This document shows, in pieces, positions 49,341 through 59,638 of a DNA stretch of 64,000 nt. Both the position numbers and the translations under genes were made by a program. Source of the stretch: Bacterioplanoides pacificum (GTDB lineage Bacteria > Pseudomonadota > Gammaproteobacteria > Pseudomonadales > Oceanobacteraceae); contig NZ_JBHRYB010000001.1 in the NCBI RefSeq assembly GCF_042648445.1, positions 674,385-738,384 on the forward strand, in the 5' to 3' direction. The stretch's first letter is position 1. Each line of letters begins with the position of its first letter. The notes under the pieces were generated by a model. It was given only the letters and a program-made list of their open reading frames with translations. It made no database searches and was not told the origin of the DNA.

Positions 49341-50339
49341 ATGAAAGAAAACATACTCAGCTGGTTCGACGAACTCACTACCTTTATGCGCGATGGCAAA
49401 CTGGCCCCCTGGGCCGGGGTTTTGCCACAACAAATGCAGCAGATCCTGGTCGATAAAGAACACGGCGACCAGCAACGCTGGCTGGATGCACTCCACAGCC
49501 TGCCCGTTATCGATGAGGTGGTGGCGGATTTAACCGCCCATGACCTGCGCCTTAGCAGTGATGCCATCAGCGCTGAGCAACAGCAGCAGGTGTATGAGGG
49601 GCTGAAAGGTCTGATGCCGTGGCGTAAAGGCCCGTTTCAGTTTTTTGATACACACATCGATACCGAATGGCGTTCAGACTGGAAGTGGCAACGGGTGCTG
49701 CCACATCTGTCGCCGCTGAAAAACCGGCTGGTACTGGATGTCGGTTGTGGCTCGGGCTATCACATGTGGCGAATGTTGGGGGAGGGCGCTTACCGGGTAA
49801 TTGGCGTCGACCCGTCGCGTTTGTTCCTGATGCAGTTTCAGGCGATGAAGCGCTATCTGCAGTCTGCCCAGGCGGAGCCGGTGCGTGCTGACTTACTGCC
49901 ATTAAAAATGGAAGACGTTCCGGCCCGGCTGAAAGCCTTTGATACCGTGTTCTCCATGGGCGTGTTGTACCACCGCAAATCGCCGCTGGAGCACCTGCAG
50001 GAGTTAAAGGACGCGTTAAAACCGGGAGGCGAACTGGTGCTGGAAACGCTGGTGATAGAAGGGCAGCTGGGCGCCACGCTGATGCCGGAAGACCGCTACG
50101 CTATGATGCGTAACGTCTGGTTCCTGCCCTCCACTGAAACCTTACTGCTCTGGTGTCGCCGTATTGGCTTTAAAAATGCCCGGGTCGTGGACTTAAACCA
50201 GACCTCACTGGAGGAACAGCGCAGCACCGACTGGATGCAATACAACTCACTGCAGGACTTCCTCGATCCGAACGACGTCAATAAAACCGCCGAAGGTTAC
50301 CCGGCGCCGCTGCGCGCGGTGATCATTGCCGAGGCTTAA
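49341..50339 (+). CDS. cmoB: CmoB tRNA carboxymethyltransferase
   Basis: This 332-aa enzyme transfers the carboxymethyl group of carboxy-SAM to 5-hydroxyuridine 34 of tRNAs. Motifs: LMPWRKGPFQFFDTHIDTEW, the SAM-binding VLDVGCGSGYHMWRMLGEGA, VFSMGVLYHRKSPLEHLQEL, and the C-terminal TSLEEQRSTDWMQYNSLQDF. The N-terminal tetramerisation region is complete. It works on the product of cmoA upstream. A bidirectional terminator follows at 50361. Confidence 0.97.
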   Translation: MKENILSWFDELTTFMRDGKLAPWAGVLPQQMQQILVDKEHGDQQRWLDALHSLPVIDEVVADLTAHDLRLSSDAISAEQQQQVYEGLKGLMPWRKGPFQFFDTHIDTEWRSDWKWQRVLPHLSPLKNRLVLDVGCGSGYHMWRMLGEGAYRVIGVDPSRLFLMQFQAMKRYLQSAQAEPVRADLLPLKMEDVPARLKAFDTVFSMGVLYHRKSPLEHLQELKDALKPGGELVLETLVIEGQLGATLMPEDRYAMMRNVWFLPSTETLLLWCRRIGFKNARVVDLNQTSLEEQRSTDWMQYNSLQDFLDPNDVNKTAEGYPAPLRAVIIAEA

Positions 50340-50360
50340 CTCGACTTCGATTTTGATAAT

Positions 50361-50405
50361 AAAAAAGCCGTGGCAGCCTTGAATTAGCTGCCACGGCTTT
50401 TTGTT
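50361..50405. terminator. Bidirectional terminator between cmoB and the giant surface protein gene
   Basis: AAAAAAGCCGTGGCAGC (50361-50377) and GCTGCCACGGCTTTTT (from 50387) form a 16-bp stem with A and T tracts at the two sides. It serves both converging genes. Confidence 0.9.
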
Positions 50406-50420
50406 TGTCGGATACTTTAA

Positions 50421-53400
50421 TTATTGAGGTCTGCGGCGTAAGCCATAAACCCCGATAAATAACATCATCAGGTACCAGAGGTGTATTGCACCGCCGCCTC
50501 CGCCAGACGATTCTGAGCCAGAGTTGTCACCATCAGAGCCGTTATCACTGCCTGATCCATCTCCAGGCGTTGGTTCGGTCGTCGCTGCTTTTACCTCAAA
50601 GCTGATTTCAGCCTGAGCAGACAGGGGGGGCGTTGCATTGTCGGTAGCCGTTACGACAACCTTATATTCCTGCACAGGTAACCCTTGTGGATTAACGGTG
50701 ACGGTTTCTCCCGCTTGAGCGGCAAGACCCAAATCGTTCAGATCCCACGCCAGAACATGCTGATCCTGAATATTGGGGTCGGTAACTACAGCGGTCAGAG
50801 TGACCAAGCCTGCATCTTGTTTCACTTCACTGATAATTTCACCGCCTTGTCTTAACACCAAGGTTACCGCTGGTGGCAGGTTCATCTCAGTAATGGTCAG
50901 CAGATGAGTCCGGCCATCGTCAGGCAGAGCATAGCCAAACTGGTTGCCACCCTGGCTGTTTGGTTTGCTGGCAATTTGAATTTGCAGGGTTTCATCCTGT
51001 TCTGAAATATTATCCTCCAGAATCGGAATCTGCAGATTACCTGTAGTATTAGCCGCTTCGCCATCTCCTAACTCAATAACAACAGTGTGAATTGCCGTTG
51101 CTTCAAATTCAGGCGCAAGATCCAGCGCGGAAGTTGTCGAGTTATCCAGATTTAATTTCACAGGGACTTCGACCGGGTATTCCGGTGAAATACCTGACAA
51201 TTCGATCTGAATTTCCGCGTTTACATTTTCAGTGCTCTGACTTTGCGCAAGGCTGAAACGAACTTCTGGATAGATGTAAACCTTCTGCTCTTTGGCGACA
51301 CTGCGGTTGCCTGCACCATCAATGGCGTACCAACTAATCGTTTGCAAACCAACCGGAATTTCAACGTTTGTATTGCCCGTCAGATCCAATGCAGAGCCAT
51401 TTAAAATACCCTGATATCTTATCGCTGAAGCAGTATCAACAATATCTGTTGCAACCAGTTGGCCTGTCATCAGATTAAGATTGGCTGCGCTCAATATATG
51501 GGCCGTGCCATCTTCATTATTAACCGGGCTGTACCAGACAGGGGCGACAGAAACTAACGTTGGCTTACCGTTGTCAGTATTATTGTCTGTATCGATATCG
51601 TTTTTAACGCCATCGTTATCGGTATCGTTTAACTGAGCATCAAGCATCAGGCCTGAACCTGTACGGCAGCTGGAACTGCAAGCTGAGTTCCAGCTATCTG
51701 GTAAGCCATCTTTATCAACGTCAATAGATGCTGCAGCATTTAATCTGAATGCATCATCAACGTCATTAATACCATCGTTATCATCGTCAGGGTCCGCCAT
51801 CATGCCGCTTGCCTGACAGGTATTGTCACATGTATCCGGACGACCGTCGCCATCGAAGTCAGCATGGTTACCAATGGCTACGATTGGGTAACCATCCAGT
51901 ACATCGGTAATCCCGTCATTGTCATCGTCATCGTCTGCTGTTTTGCCGGCATTTAAACAGTCAACATCACATTCATCCGGTAAGCCGTCGCGATCAGTAT
52001 CTTTCATATCAACAATAGTGAGGGTATGACGACGGCCATCTTCAGGCAGAGTGTAGCTGAAATCATCTGGAGCTTTGCTGGCAGGTTTGGCAGCGATATT
52101 CAGGATCAGAGTTTCATCCTGTTCATCAGCAAACTCCTGTAAAACGGGTACAGCAATGCTTGCTGTGGTTGGTGGAGTTTCAGCATTCCCACGTTCAATA
52201 CGAACCACATGAGTATCGGTAATATCAAATGATTCATTAACGTCATCCTGGGATGCGGTTGAATCAGCAATAACGACTTTAACCGGAATATCAACCGGAT
52301 ATTCTGGTGATGGTCCGGTTAGTTGCAGCGCAATCTTGGCAGTATCCGGCTCGCCAATTAATGATGAATTAAAGGAAAATTTAATCTGAGGATAGATATT
52401 AACCTGCTGCTCCATGGCATCACTGCGGTTCCCGGAACTGTCTTCTGCAACCCAGGAGATAATTTGCTTACCTGCCGGAATGATCACTTCAGCTTCGGTA
52501 TTTTCAACTAATTCTGTGCCATTCAGATATGCTCGGAATCTGATTTTATCGGAAGTATCAACAACGTCGCTGGCAGATAATTGCGACAACATACGATCAA
52601 TATCCTGCGCAGAAGCAATGTAGGCAGAACCGTCTTCGTTATTGACCGGTGTGTACATGGTTGGTCCAACAGCAATGATTGTAGGCTTGCCATTGTCTGC
52701 TTCGTTATCCGGATCCTCCGAATTAATAACACCATCGTTATCGGTATCATTCAGTTGAGTATCCAGAGACAAGCCAGAATCAGACTGACATTGGAAATCA
52801 CAGCTATCCGCCCATTTATCCGGAAGACCATCATGATCAGCATCGATGGAAGCAGCAGCGATTAGTGGAAAGCGATCTTCACTATCAATGACTGAATCAC
52901 CATCATCGTCATCGTCTGCTGTTTTGCCGGCATTTAAACAGTCAACATCACATTCATCTGGTAAGCCGTCGCGATCAGTATCTTTCATATCAACAATAGT
53001 GAGGGTATGACGACGACCATCTTCAGGCAGAGCGTAGCTGAAATAACGTGGAGCTTTGCTGGCAGGTTTGGCAACGATATTCAGGATCAGAGTTTCATCC
53101 TGTTCATCAGCAAACTCCTGTAAAACGGGTACAGCAATGCTTGCTGTGGTTGGTGGAGTTTCAGCACTCCCACGTTCAATACGAACCATATGAATTTTGG
53201 TAATATCAAATGATTCATTAACGTCATCCTGGGATGCGGTTGAATCAGCAATAACCACTTTAACCGGAATATCAACCGGGTATTCTGGTGATGGTCCGGT
53301 TAGTTGCAGCGCAATCTTGGCAGTATCCGGCTCGCCAATTAATGATGAATTAAAGGAAAATTTAATCTGAGGATAGATATTAACCTGCTGCTCCATGGCA

Positions 53401-56400
53401 TCACTGCGGTTCCCGGAACTGTCTTCTGCAACCCAGGAGATAATTTGCTTACCTGCCGGAATGATCACTTCAGCTTCGGTATTTTCAACCAATTCTGTGC
53501 CATTCAGATATGCCCGGAATCTGATTTTATCGGAAGTATCAACAACGTCGCTGGCAGATAATTGCGACAACATACGATCAATATCCTGCGCAGAAGCAAT
53601 ATAGGCAGAACCGTCTTCATTATTGACCGGTGTGTACATGGTTGGTCCAACAGCAATGATTGTAGGCTTGCCATTGTCTGCTTCGTTATCCGGATCCTCC
53701 GAATTAATAACACCATCGTTATCGGTATCACTCAGTTGAGTATCCAGAGACAAGCCAGAATCAGACTGACATTGGAAATCACAGCCATCCGCCCATTTAT
53801 CCGGGAGACCATCATGATCAGCATCGATGGAAGCAGCAGCGATTAGTGGAAAGTCGTCATTAATGTCGTCGATACCATCATTATCATCGTCCGGGTCTGC
53901 TGCCATCCCTGTTGCCTGACAGTTTGTATCACAACTATCCGGGCGGCCATCTTTGTCATTATCAGGGTAATCGCCAATAGCTACGTTCGGATATCCATCA
54001 GACTCATCCGGAATCAAATCGTTATCATCATCTTCGTCAGCTGTCATGCCCAGTGCAATACAAGAAGGGTCACAGTCATCAGGAATACCATCTTGGTCGG
54101 CATCAGTCAGTGCGCCAATAGAGATGAATGGGTAGCCATCACTCAGATCGTTGACCGAGTCATTGTCAAAGTCATAAGGCTTTTCGTCATTGGTATCTAT
54201 AACTCCGTCGCCATCACTGTCGCGATAAAAATTATCACCTACTTTTAACGCCGGAAGCTGCTGGTTGGTGCCAAAGTCCCACTGACTGGCATCCCAGCCA
54301 GAGAACAGAATGACATCTTCATTATCATGACAAGCACTGCTATTTACAGAGGTTTCTGCCTGAATCGGACACTGTAATTGCCGCAGAGAAAATGAACCGA
54401 TATTAATTGCTGTATCATCGTAGCTCACAGGAATATCGACAGAAATGGACGTATTCTGCCAGTAAATCGAATTCACAATAGATGTATACAAATTGCCAGC
54501 AGGCGCAACAGGATTCTTACCATCGGGGGTTAGTACCAAGCTATAGGAATTACTGATGGTGCTTTCAATTGCTCTTCCTATAATCCCGCCAGTATAGGAT
54601 GTATCCGATTTTGCCTGGCCAAACGCCATAACATTGTTAATGGAAGAATTTACTGAGACGCCGGCTATCAGGCCAACCGTATCGCTCTCGGAATATACTT
54701 CACCACTGGCAACAATATTATTAATGGTTGAGGTTTTCATATTACCAGCAAGCAGTCCGGCGTGATGACCTGAATTTAAAATACGCCCGGTAATAATCAG
54801 ATTATGAATGCGTGCGTCTTCCAGTTTGCTAAACAAACCGTAGAGTTCACGCCAGGCATATTCGTCATTGTTTATGTATAAATTATCGATACGGTGGCCA
54901 TTGCCGGAAAACTCACATCTGAAACGCTCGAACGCTTCGTTTCCAATCGGAGACCAGCCTTTACCGTCATTCCAGTAGTCATCCAGTTCAGAAACAGCAC
55001 CATCACCATTGCTATCAAAATCCAGATCAGCAACTAATTCGTAACCTTGGCAACGACGAACGTTCTGACCGTTATGAATCATTATCGGACAGCCAGTACT
55101 ATCCGGATCAGCTGTTTCACTAACCACTTTTGCAGCACCCTCTAACTGGAAGCGCATCGCATCCAGATCGGCCAGGGTACGGATATCAATTAAGCCATTA
55201 CCATTGCTATCAGCGTTCAAAACGCCATTGGTATCCTCATCTTCTGCGTCTGGTATTCCGTCGTTGTCAACGTCATTAGCATAAGGGTCCGGGCTAATAC
55301 CAGTACCTTCCAGTGTTGCTGCACAGCTTGCATCACACAGCTCTGGCATGCCATCCAGGTCAGAGTCACTCCAGATTTCCTGATGTTGCGGGAAGCCATC
55401 CAACTGCAGGCCAGAATTAGCAACACACTCGCTATCACAATGTGGACTCCAGCTATCGGGGTAACCGTCCTGATCTGCATCTTCGTGAGCCGCATAAAGC
55501 AGTGGCCAGTTATCAGAAGCGTCGTCGACGCCATCGCCATCACTATCGCGGTACTGTTCTCCGGCGATCGTTAACGCAGGCGTTTGATTGCTGTTGCCAA
55601 AATCCCAGATTTCTTCGGACCAGTCCTGGTACAGAGTGGTATCTGCACAATTTGTGTCTGAGGCGGCTACCGGGCAGGTTAATTCGCTCAGCGTTGAACC
55701 GTTATCATTCTGATGGCTGCCTTTCACCCAATAGTTATTGTTAAAAGTGGTCGTTCCTTCAGGGATCCCCAGTAAGGGGCCGTTGCCAGCATGATTATAA
55801 GTACCGTTAAGTGTTCCGGAAAAATAAGAATTCTCTATAAAACTGTTCTTTGGAGTCTCGCCACTAACATTGCCGCCCAGCAAGGCCGATGCGAACTGAC
55901 CAGTAATAACTGCACTGACGAAGCTGTTGGTAATTTGATAGTCGGATATTGCCGTGCCGATTAATCCCGCCTTACGTCCTAGGGCCAACGGATCCGAAGT
56001 GACACTGCCGATAAAGGCAACTTCATTCAGGCGAACTCCTTCGTTAGCATGACCTATGATGCCGCCAACGGTGGTTTGGAAGAGTGATTGAATCTCTATG
56101 GAGCCCGAGAACAGCACTTTGTGCAAACTGGCATTGTTGGCGAGGAGGGCGATGCCAGCAGCTTCATACCTCCTTCTTGTGGAAGTAACACTGGAGTTAA
56201 TAAATGCAAGGTTCCTGATTTCAGCATTACTTAATTCACCAAAAATAGCGACGTTTTCGTATGGCTCGGTTGAATGAATTGTCAGATTGCGGATCTTAAA
56301 ACCGTTGCCTTCTAAAATACCGTGTAATGCAGGAATTTTTACAAACCCTTTGCTGTCATTCCAGAAGCTGTCGCCATGATCGAACTTACCATTATTATTA

Positions 56401-58040
56401 GTGTCAAAATCCAGATCATTCACTAATTCATAGCCGATACATTGCGCTTTTGGATAACCATCGATTATCGCCAGAGGGCAGCCACTGCTGTCTATTTCGC
56501 CATATCCTGATAGTCGGCGGCCAGCTCCGTTAGACTGAAAACGGATGGCCCTGAATTGCTCTAGTGTAGAAATTTCAATCAGACCGTTGCTGTCAGCGTC
56601 GGCATCAATCTGACCATCGTCGTTGTCATCGTTGTCCGTAAGGTCAGAACCATTTTTATTGTTTCTGTCATTCGGGGATGCATCGATAACCAGGCCTGAA
56701 TTTTGCTGACAGGTTTGGTTGCAGCTTGAGTTCCAGGCTTCAGGCTGATTATCAGCGTCAGCGTCTAAAGATGCTGCGATGTTATAAGGGAGATGATCGA
56801 CCGTTAAACCTGAACTATTCTGGCATTCAGTGTTACAGCCAGCGGTCCAGAAATCCGGGTAGCCATCGTTATCAGAATCTTTATAAGCGGCATAGTTGTG
56901 AGGGAAGTCATCGTCTTCATCAAGAATACCGTCGTTGTCGGTATCGCGAATAATAGCTCCATTCCAGATTAACGCAGGCAATTGCTGACCCGTGCCAAAG
57001 TCCCAGACCGGACTGCCATCTTCATAAGTTGAGGTTTCCCATTCGCTGTAAAGCTCGGTGTCTGCGCAGTCTGTGTTATTGGCGGTTGTCGGGCAGGTTA
57101 GTTCAGCCAGAGAAAAGCCACCGCCATTACTGATCTTGGAAGATGCTCCGAGCCTGGTGGTGTTAATATAATCGGTTACCCAATGGCTATTAACGCCTCT
57201 GCCGCGAATATAGGCGATAGCCGCTTTACTCAAACCATCTAGGTGAACAGCGGTATAGCTGTTTTTGATTGTGGTATTGGACCTACCGGAATTAATAAAA
57301 CCGCCAGCACCGCCAGCACTGCCATGGCTGATGCTGCCTGTTGCATATACTGCTTCCAGTGTGCTGTCCTGATCTGTCCTGCCTACAAGAGCCCCCACCC
57401 AATTGCTTGATAACCTAATGTGTGCGGCAGAAGCAAACAGAGTTGAGTTTTTGATGTCGCCAGCTATACCACCAAGAGTATACGTTGCGGTTGCTTCGCC
57501 ATAAGCAATCAGTTCCGATAGGGCGGAATTACTAGCCTCGCCAACAATTAGTCCCACTTCGGAACGCCCGGTAATGGAACCATCTACTCTAAGACGGCGG
57601 ATCTTGGCATTGTCAATTTCACCGAACAGACCGACATTACTGGTACTGCGATTAAAGTGAAAGTTGTCTATTGTGTGGTAGCTACCATCAAATATTGCGC
57701 TGAATTTGTTAGATGAATCGCCAATTGGCAGCCAGCCTTCACCCCTGTTCCAGTAATCATCCAGTTCGGTGATTGTGCCGTCACCATTGGTGTCAAAATC
57801 AAGATCGGTGGTTAGTTCGAAGCCATTACAGCCTTCCGCGGGGCAGCCGTCGCTTGAGGCGTACAGGGATGAACCATCGAGATTGTTGCGGATTTCATCT
57901 AAGTCCGCTAAGTCGTTAATTTCGATTAAACCATCATTATCCAGATCGTAATCTGAACGTCCGGATTCGGCATGTGAGGATGGTGAGAGTAAAATCAGAA
58001 ATGCAGAAAGGCTTCCTGCCAGCTGGTGCCGCAGTGTCAT
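50421..58040 (-). CDS. Giant secreted repeat protein with GlyGly-CTERM-like sorting signal
   Basis: About 2539 aa. The start at 58040 has AGGGAAG upstream and a signal peptide (HQLAGSLSAFLILLSPSSHA). The N-terminal 1200 residues are three units, each opening with a LIEI/DI-type strand and LDFDTNGDG-type Ca-binding loop, then GLUG-like repeats (VGLFGEIDNAKI, IAGDIKNSTL). Thrombospondin type 3-like D-x-D-x-D-G repeats (DTDNDGVINSEDPDN, DADHDGLPDKW) link them. The C-terminal half has tandem Calx-beta/Ig-like units, two of them nearly identical. The end, SGGGGGAIHLWYLMMLFIGV then YGLRRRPQ, has the Gly stretch, membrane helix and basic end of a rhombosortase (GlyGly-CTERM) substrate. Surface display or secretion for adhesion is inferred. 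Confidence 0.85.
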   Translation of the reverse strand: MTLRHQLAGSLSAFLILLSPSSHAESGRSDYDLDNDGLIEINDLADLDEIRNNLDGSSLYASSDGCPAEGCNGFELTTDLDFDTNGDGTITELDDYWNRGEGWLPIGDSSNKFSAIFDGSYHTIDNFHFNRSTSNVGLFGEIDNAKIRRLRVDGSITGRSEVGLIVGEASNSALSELIAYGEATATYTLGGIAGDIKNSTLFASAAHIRLSSNWVGALVGRTDQDSTLEAVYATGSISHGSAGGAGGFINSGRSNTTIKNSYTAVHLDGLSKAAIAYIRGRGVNSHWVTDYINTTRLGASSKISNGGGFSLAELTCPTTANNTDCADTELYSEWETSTYEDGSPVWDFGTGQQLPALIWNGAIIRDTDNDGILDEDDDFPHNYAAYKDSDNDGYPDFWTAGCNTECQNSSGLTVDHLPYNIAASLDADADNQPEAWNSSCNQTCQQNSGLVIDASPNDRNNKNGSDLTDNDDNDDGQIDADADSNGLIEISTLEQFRAIRFQSNGAGRRLSGYGEIDSSGCPLAIIDGYPKAQCIGYELVNDLDFDTNNNGKFDHGDSFWNDSKGFVKIPALHGILEGNGFKIRNLTIHSTEPYENVAIFGELSNAEIRNLAFINSSVTSTRRRYEAAGIALLANNASLHKVLFSGSIEIQSLFQTTVGGIIGHANEGVRLNEVAFIGSVTSDPLALGRKAGLIGTAISDYQITNSFVSAVITGQFASALLGGNVSGETPKNSFIENSYFSGTLNGTYNHAGNGPLLGIPEGTTTFNNNYWVKGSHQNDNGSTLSELTCPVAASDTNCADTTLYQDWSEEIWDFGNSNQTPALTIAGEQYRDSDGDGVDDASDNWPLLYAAHEDADQDGYPDSWSPHCDSECVANSGLQLDGFPQHQEIWSDSDLDGMPELCDASCAATLEGTGISPDPYANDVDNDGIPDAEDEDTNGVLNADSNGNGLIDIRTLADLDAMRFQLEGAAKVVSETADPDSTGCPIMIHNGQNVRRCQGYELVADLDFDSNGDGAVSELDDYWNDGKGWSPIGNEAFERFRCEFSGNGHRIDNLYINNDEYAWRELYGLFSKLEDARIHNLIITGRILNSGHHAGLLAGNMKTSTINNIVASGEVYSESDTVGLIAGVSVNSSINNVMAFGQAKSDTSYTGGIIGRAIESTISNSYSLVLTPDGKNPVAPAGNLYTSIVNSIYWQNTSISVDIPVSYDDTAINIGSFSLRQLQCPIQAETSVNSSACHDNEDVILFSGWDASQWDFGTNQQLPALKVGDNFYRDSDGDGVIDTNDEKPYDFDNDSVNDLSDGYPFISIGALTDADQDGIPDDCDPSCIALGMTADEDDDNDLIPDESDGYPNVAIGDYPDNDKDGRPDSCDTNCQATGMAADPDDDNDGIDDINDDFPLIAAASIDADHDGLPDKWADGCDFQCQSDSGLSLDTQLSDTDNDGVINSEDPDNEADNGKPTIIAVGPTMYTPVNNEDGSAYIASAQDIDRMLSQLSASDVVDTSDKIRFRAYLNGTELVENTEAEVIIPAGKQIISWVAEDSSGNRSDAMEQQVNIYPQIKFSFNSSLIGEPDTAKIALQLTGPSPEYPVDIPVKVVIADSTASQDDVNESFDITKIHMVRIERGSAETPPTTASIAVPVLQEFADEQDETLILNIVAKPASKAPRYFSYALPEDGRRHTLTIVDMKDTDRDGLPDECDVDCLNAGKTADDDDDGDSVIDSEDRFPLIAAASIDADHDGLPDKWADSCDFQCQSDSGLSLDTQLNDTDNDGVINSEDPDNEADNGKPTIIAVGPTMYTPVNNEDGSAYIASAQDIDRMLSQLSASDVVDTSDKIRFRAYLNGTELVENTEAEVIIPAGKQIISWVAEDSSGNRSDAMEQQVNIYPQIKFSFNSSLIGEPDTAKIALQLTGPSPEYPVDIPVKVVIADSTASQDDVNESFDITDTHVVRIERGNAETPPTTASIAVPVLQEFADEQDETLILNIAAKPASKAPDDFSYTLPEDGRRHTLTIVDMKDTDRDGLPDECDVDCLNAGKTADDDDDNDGITDVLDGYPIVAIGNHADFDGDGRPDTCDNTCQASGMMADPDDDNDGINDVDDAFRLNAAASIDVDKDGLPDSWNSACSSSCRTGSGLMLDAQLNDTDNDGVKNDIDTDNNTDNGKPTLVSVAPVWYSPVNNEDGTAHILSAANLNLMTGQLVATDIVDTASAIRYQGILNGSALDLTGNTNVEIPVGLQTISWYAIDGAGNRSVAKEQKVYIYPEVRFSLAQSQSTENVNAEIQIELSGISPEYPVEVPVKLNLDNSTTSALDLAPEFEATAIHTVVIELGDGEAANTTGNLQIPILEDNISEQDETLQIQIASKPNSQGGNQFGYALPDDGRTHLLTITEMNLPPAVTLVLRQGGEIISEVKQDAGLVTLTAVVTDPNIQDQHVLAWDLNDLGLAAQAGETVTVNPQGLPVQEYKVVVTATDNATPPLSAQAEISFEVKAATTEPTPGDGSGSDNGSDGDNSGSESSGGGGGAIHLWYLMMLFIGVYGLRRRPQ
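51922..53853 (-). repeat. 981-bp tandem duplication inside the giant gene
   Basis: 51922-52872 and 52903-53853 are nearly identical at a constant offset of 981 bp (327 codons), differing only at scattered bases. Each unit encodes the D-x-D-x-D-G repeats, the AVGPTMYTPVNNEDGSAYIA segment and one Calx-beta-like domain. A third, clearly diverged unit lies at about 50900-51900. The low divergence indicates a recent duplication or gene conversion. Confidence 0.92.
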
Positions 58041-58486
58041 GTGTTTCTTCCCTGAAATCAAATTGTGACAAAGTTCTAAGGCGCGGATGTTAACGAAGAC
58101 TAAAACCATGCACCAGTACTGATTTGCTAATGGTGATATTGGTATCAATTCTGGCGTATTCGGTCCTGAGTTAGTGAGCGATACGCAATAATCAGAGGTT
58201 TTTAGCCCGATTATTCGAGCTTCTTAGTGAATGCTGATAAAAACCTCAGTATATGCCTGTGCTTTTATATTGTTAAATAAAAAGGGGTAGAGTCCCTTTT
58301 GTCTTAGCAATTGTTCCGAATAGTTAAACAATCCTTTCCGCCAGGCTCCTCTAGCTTGTTTACTGACAAATCGTTATAAACTACGCTTCCGATTTTTAAC
58401 TGGCAGGGTTGCCGGTGGACGCTGGCTGGGATTGCTCCCGTTTGTTTCCGCTGTGCCCGGCGCCGATCGCACACATTGAGGACCTT
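58041..58486. other. Divergent intergenic region, 446 bp
   Basis: No gene is seen. It must contain the promoters of the giant protein gene (leftward) and the RND operon (rightward). GAGGTTTTTA near 58194 is inverted as TAAAAACCTC near 58244, a possible operator or hairpin. The part 58260-58330 is AT-rich. No known regulator site is recognised, and no regulator gene for the pump is adjacent. Confidence 0.5.
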
Positions 58487-59623
58487 ATGGCAACAATTGC
58501 TTCACGTTTCAGGTTATGGGCTGCCGCTGGTGCCCTGCTGGCTGGACTTTCAGGCTGCAGTGAGCAGCAGGCCGGACCACAGGCTGGTCCACAAATGCCA
58601 CCACCGGGAGTGGGGGTGGTCACGTTATCCAGCGAACGTCTGGAGCTGACCGATACGTTACCGGCCCGGGTGTCCGCCTACCGTACAGCAGAAATCCGGC
58701 CGCAGGTCAGCGGCATTATTCTGCAGCGTTTCTTCAGCGAAGGCGCCACGGTTAAAGCCGGCGATAAGTTGTATCAGATTGATCCGACGTTATACGAAGC
58801 GGAATTAGCCAGTGCCAAAGCCAATCTGGCCGTGGCGGAAGCGAATGCTTACACCGCACGCCTGAAAGCCAAGCGATTTAAAGAGCTGGCGCGTAAATCT
58901 GCCATCAGTGCTCAGGAAGTGGATGATTCCGATGCGCTGGCAAAACAGGCGGCTGCTCAGGTAAAAGCGGCCCAGGCAGCCGTTCGTGCGGCTCAGATTA
59001 ATCTGGGTTACACCAAAATCACCGCGCCGATTTCGGGTGTGATTGGTCGTTCCACTATTACCGAAGGGGCTCTGGTTTCCGCTCAGCAGGCAACCGCACT
59101 GACCATTATCCGTCAGCTGTCACCTGTGTATGTCGATATCAAACGCCCGGCGGCGTCGCTGTTGCAAATGAAAAACCCGGAACTGTCGCGTGATGTTCGG
59201 GTAGCACTGGATGACGGCACTCAGTTTGGTGAAACCGGCAAGCTGCAGTTTGCGGATGTCAGCGTTGATGAAGGCACCGGCACCATTAACCTGCGGGCTT
59301 TGTTCCAGAACGACGCTGCGGCGCTGCTGCCGGGTATGTTTGTTCGTGCAGAAGTCCCCAGTACGCTGATTGACGACGCGATTTTAGTACCACAACAAGC
59401 GGTTGTGCGTCAGGCCACCGGCCAGACCATGGCCTGGGTTGTGGGCGACGACAACAAGGCGCAGATGCGCAATATCGTGGTAACCCGTGCTATTGGCAAC
59501 CAGTGGTTATTACAGTCTGGTCTGCAGGCCGGTGAGCGGGTGGTGATCAGTGGCATTCAGAAGCTGCAACAGGCCCGCACCCGTGACCCGATCGCCGTGA
59601 CACCAGAAGAAGCCAAACGTTAA
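58487..59623 (+). CDS. RND efflux periplasmic adaptor lipoprotein (AcrA/MexA family)
   Basis: This 378-aa protein has a lipobox GLSGC (Cys about residue 23), then the adaptor layout: beta strand RVSAYRTAEIRPQVSGIILQ, biotinyl-lipoyl-like halves (RFFSEGATVKAGDKLYQIDP, ITAPISGVIGRSTITEGALV), an alpha-helical hairpin between them (about residues 100-170) and the C-terminal beta-barrel ending LQQARTRDPIAVTPEE. It bridges the inner-membrane pump and a TolC-type channel. ATG 58487 is the family start; the frame upstream lacks a signal. The pump gene follows after 15 bp. Confidence 0.95.
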   Translation: MATIASRFRLWAAAGALLAGLSGCSEQQAGPQAGPQMPPPGVGVVTLSSERLELTDTLPARVSAYRTAEIRPQVSGIILQRFFSEGATVKAGDKLYQIDPTLYEAELASAKANLAVAEANAYTARLKAKRFKELARKSAISAQEVDDSDALAKQAAAQVKAAQAAVRAAQINLGYTKITAPISGVIGRSTITEGALVSAQQATALTIIRQLSPVYVDIKRPAASLLQMKNPELSRDVRVALDDGTQFGETGKLQFADVSVDEGTGTINLRALFQNDAAALLPGMFVRAEVPSTLIDDAILVPQQAVVRQATGQTMAWVVGDDNKAQMRNIVVTRAIGNQWLLQSGLQAGERVVISGIQKLQQARTRDPIAVTPEEAKR

Positions 59624-59638
59624 GGAGTATCCTGAAAT

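Noticed and set aside
58358..58380. A sigma-70 promoter for the RND operon (TTGTTT ... TATAAA)
   Set aside because: The spacing is about 13 nt, too short, and no alternative -35 is convincing.
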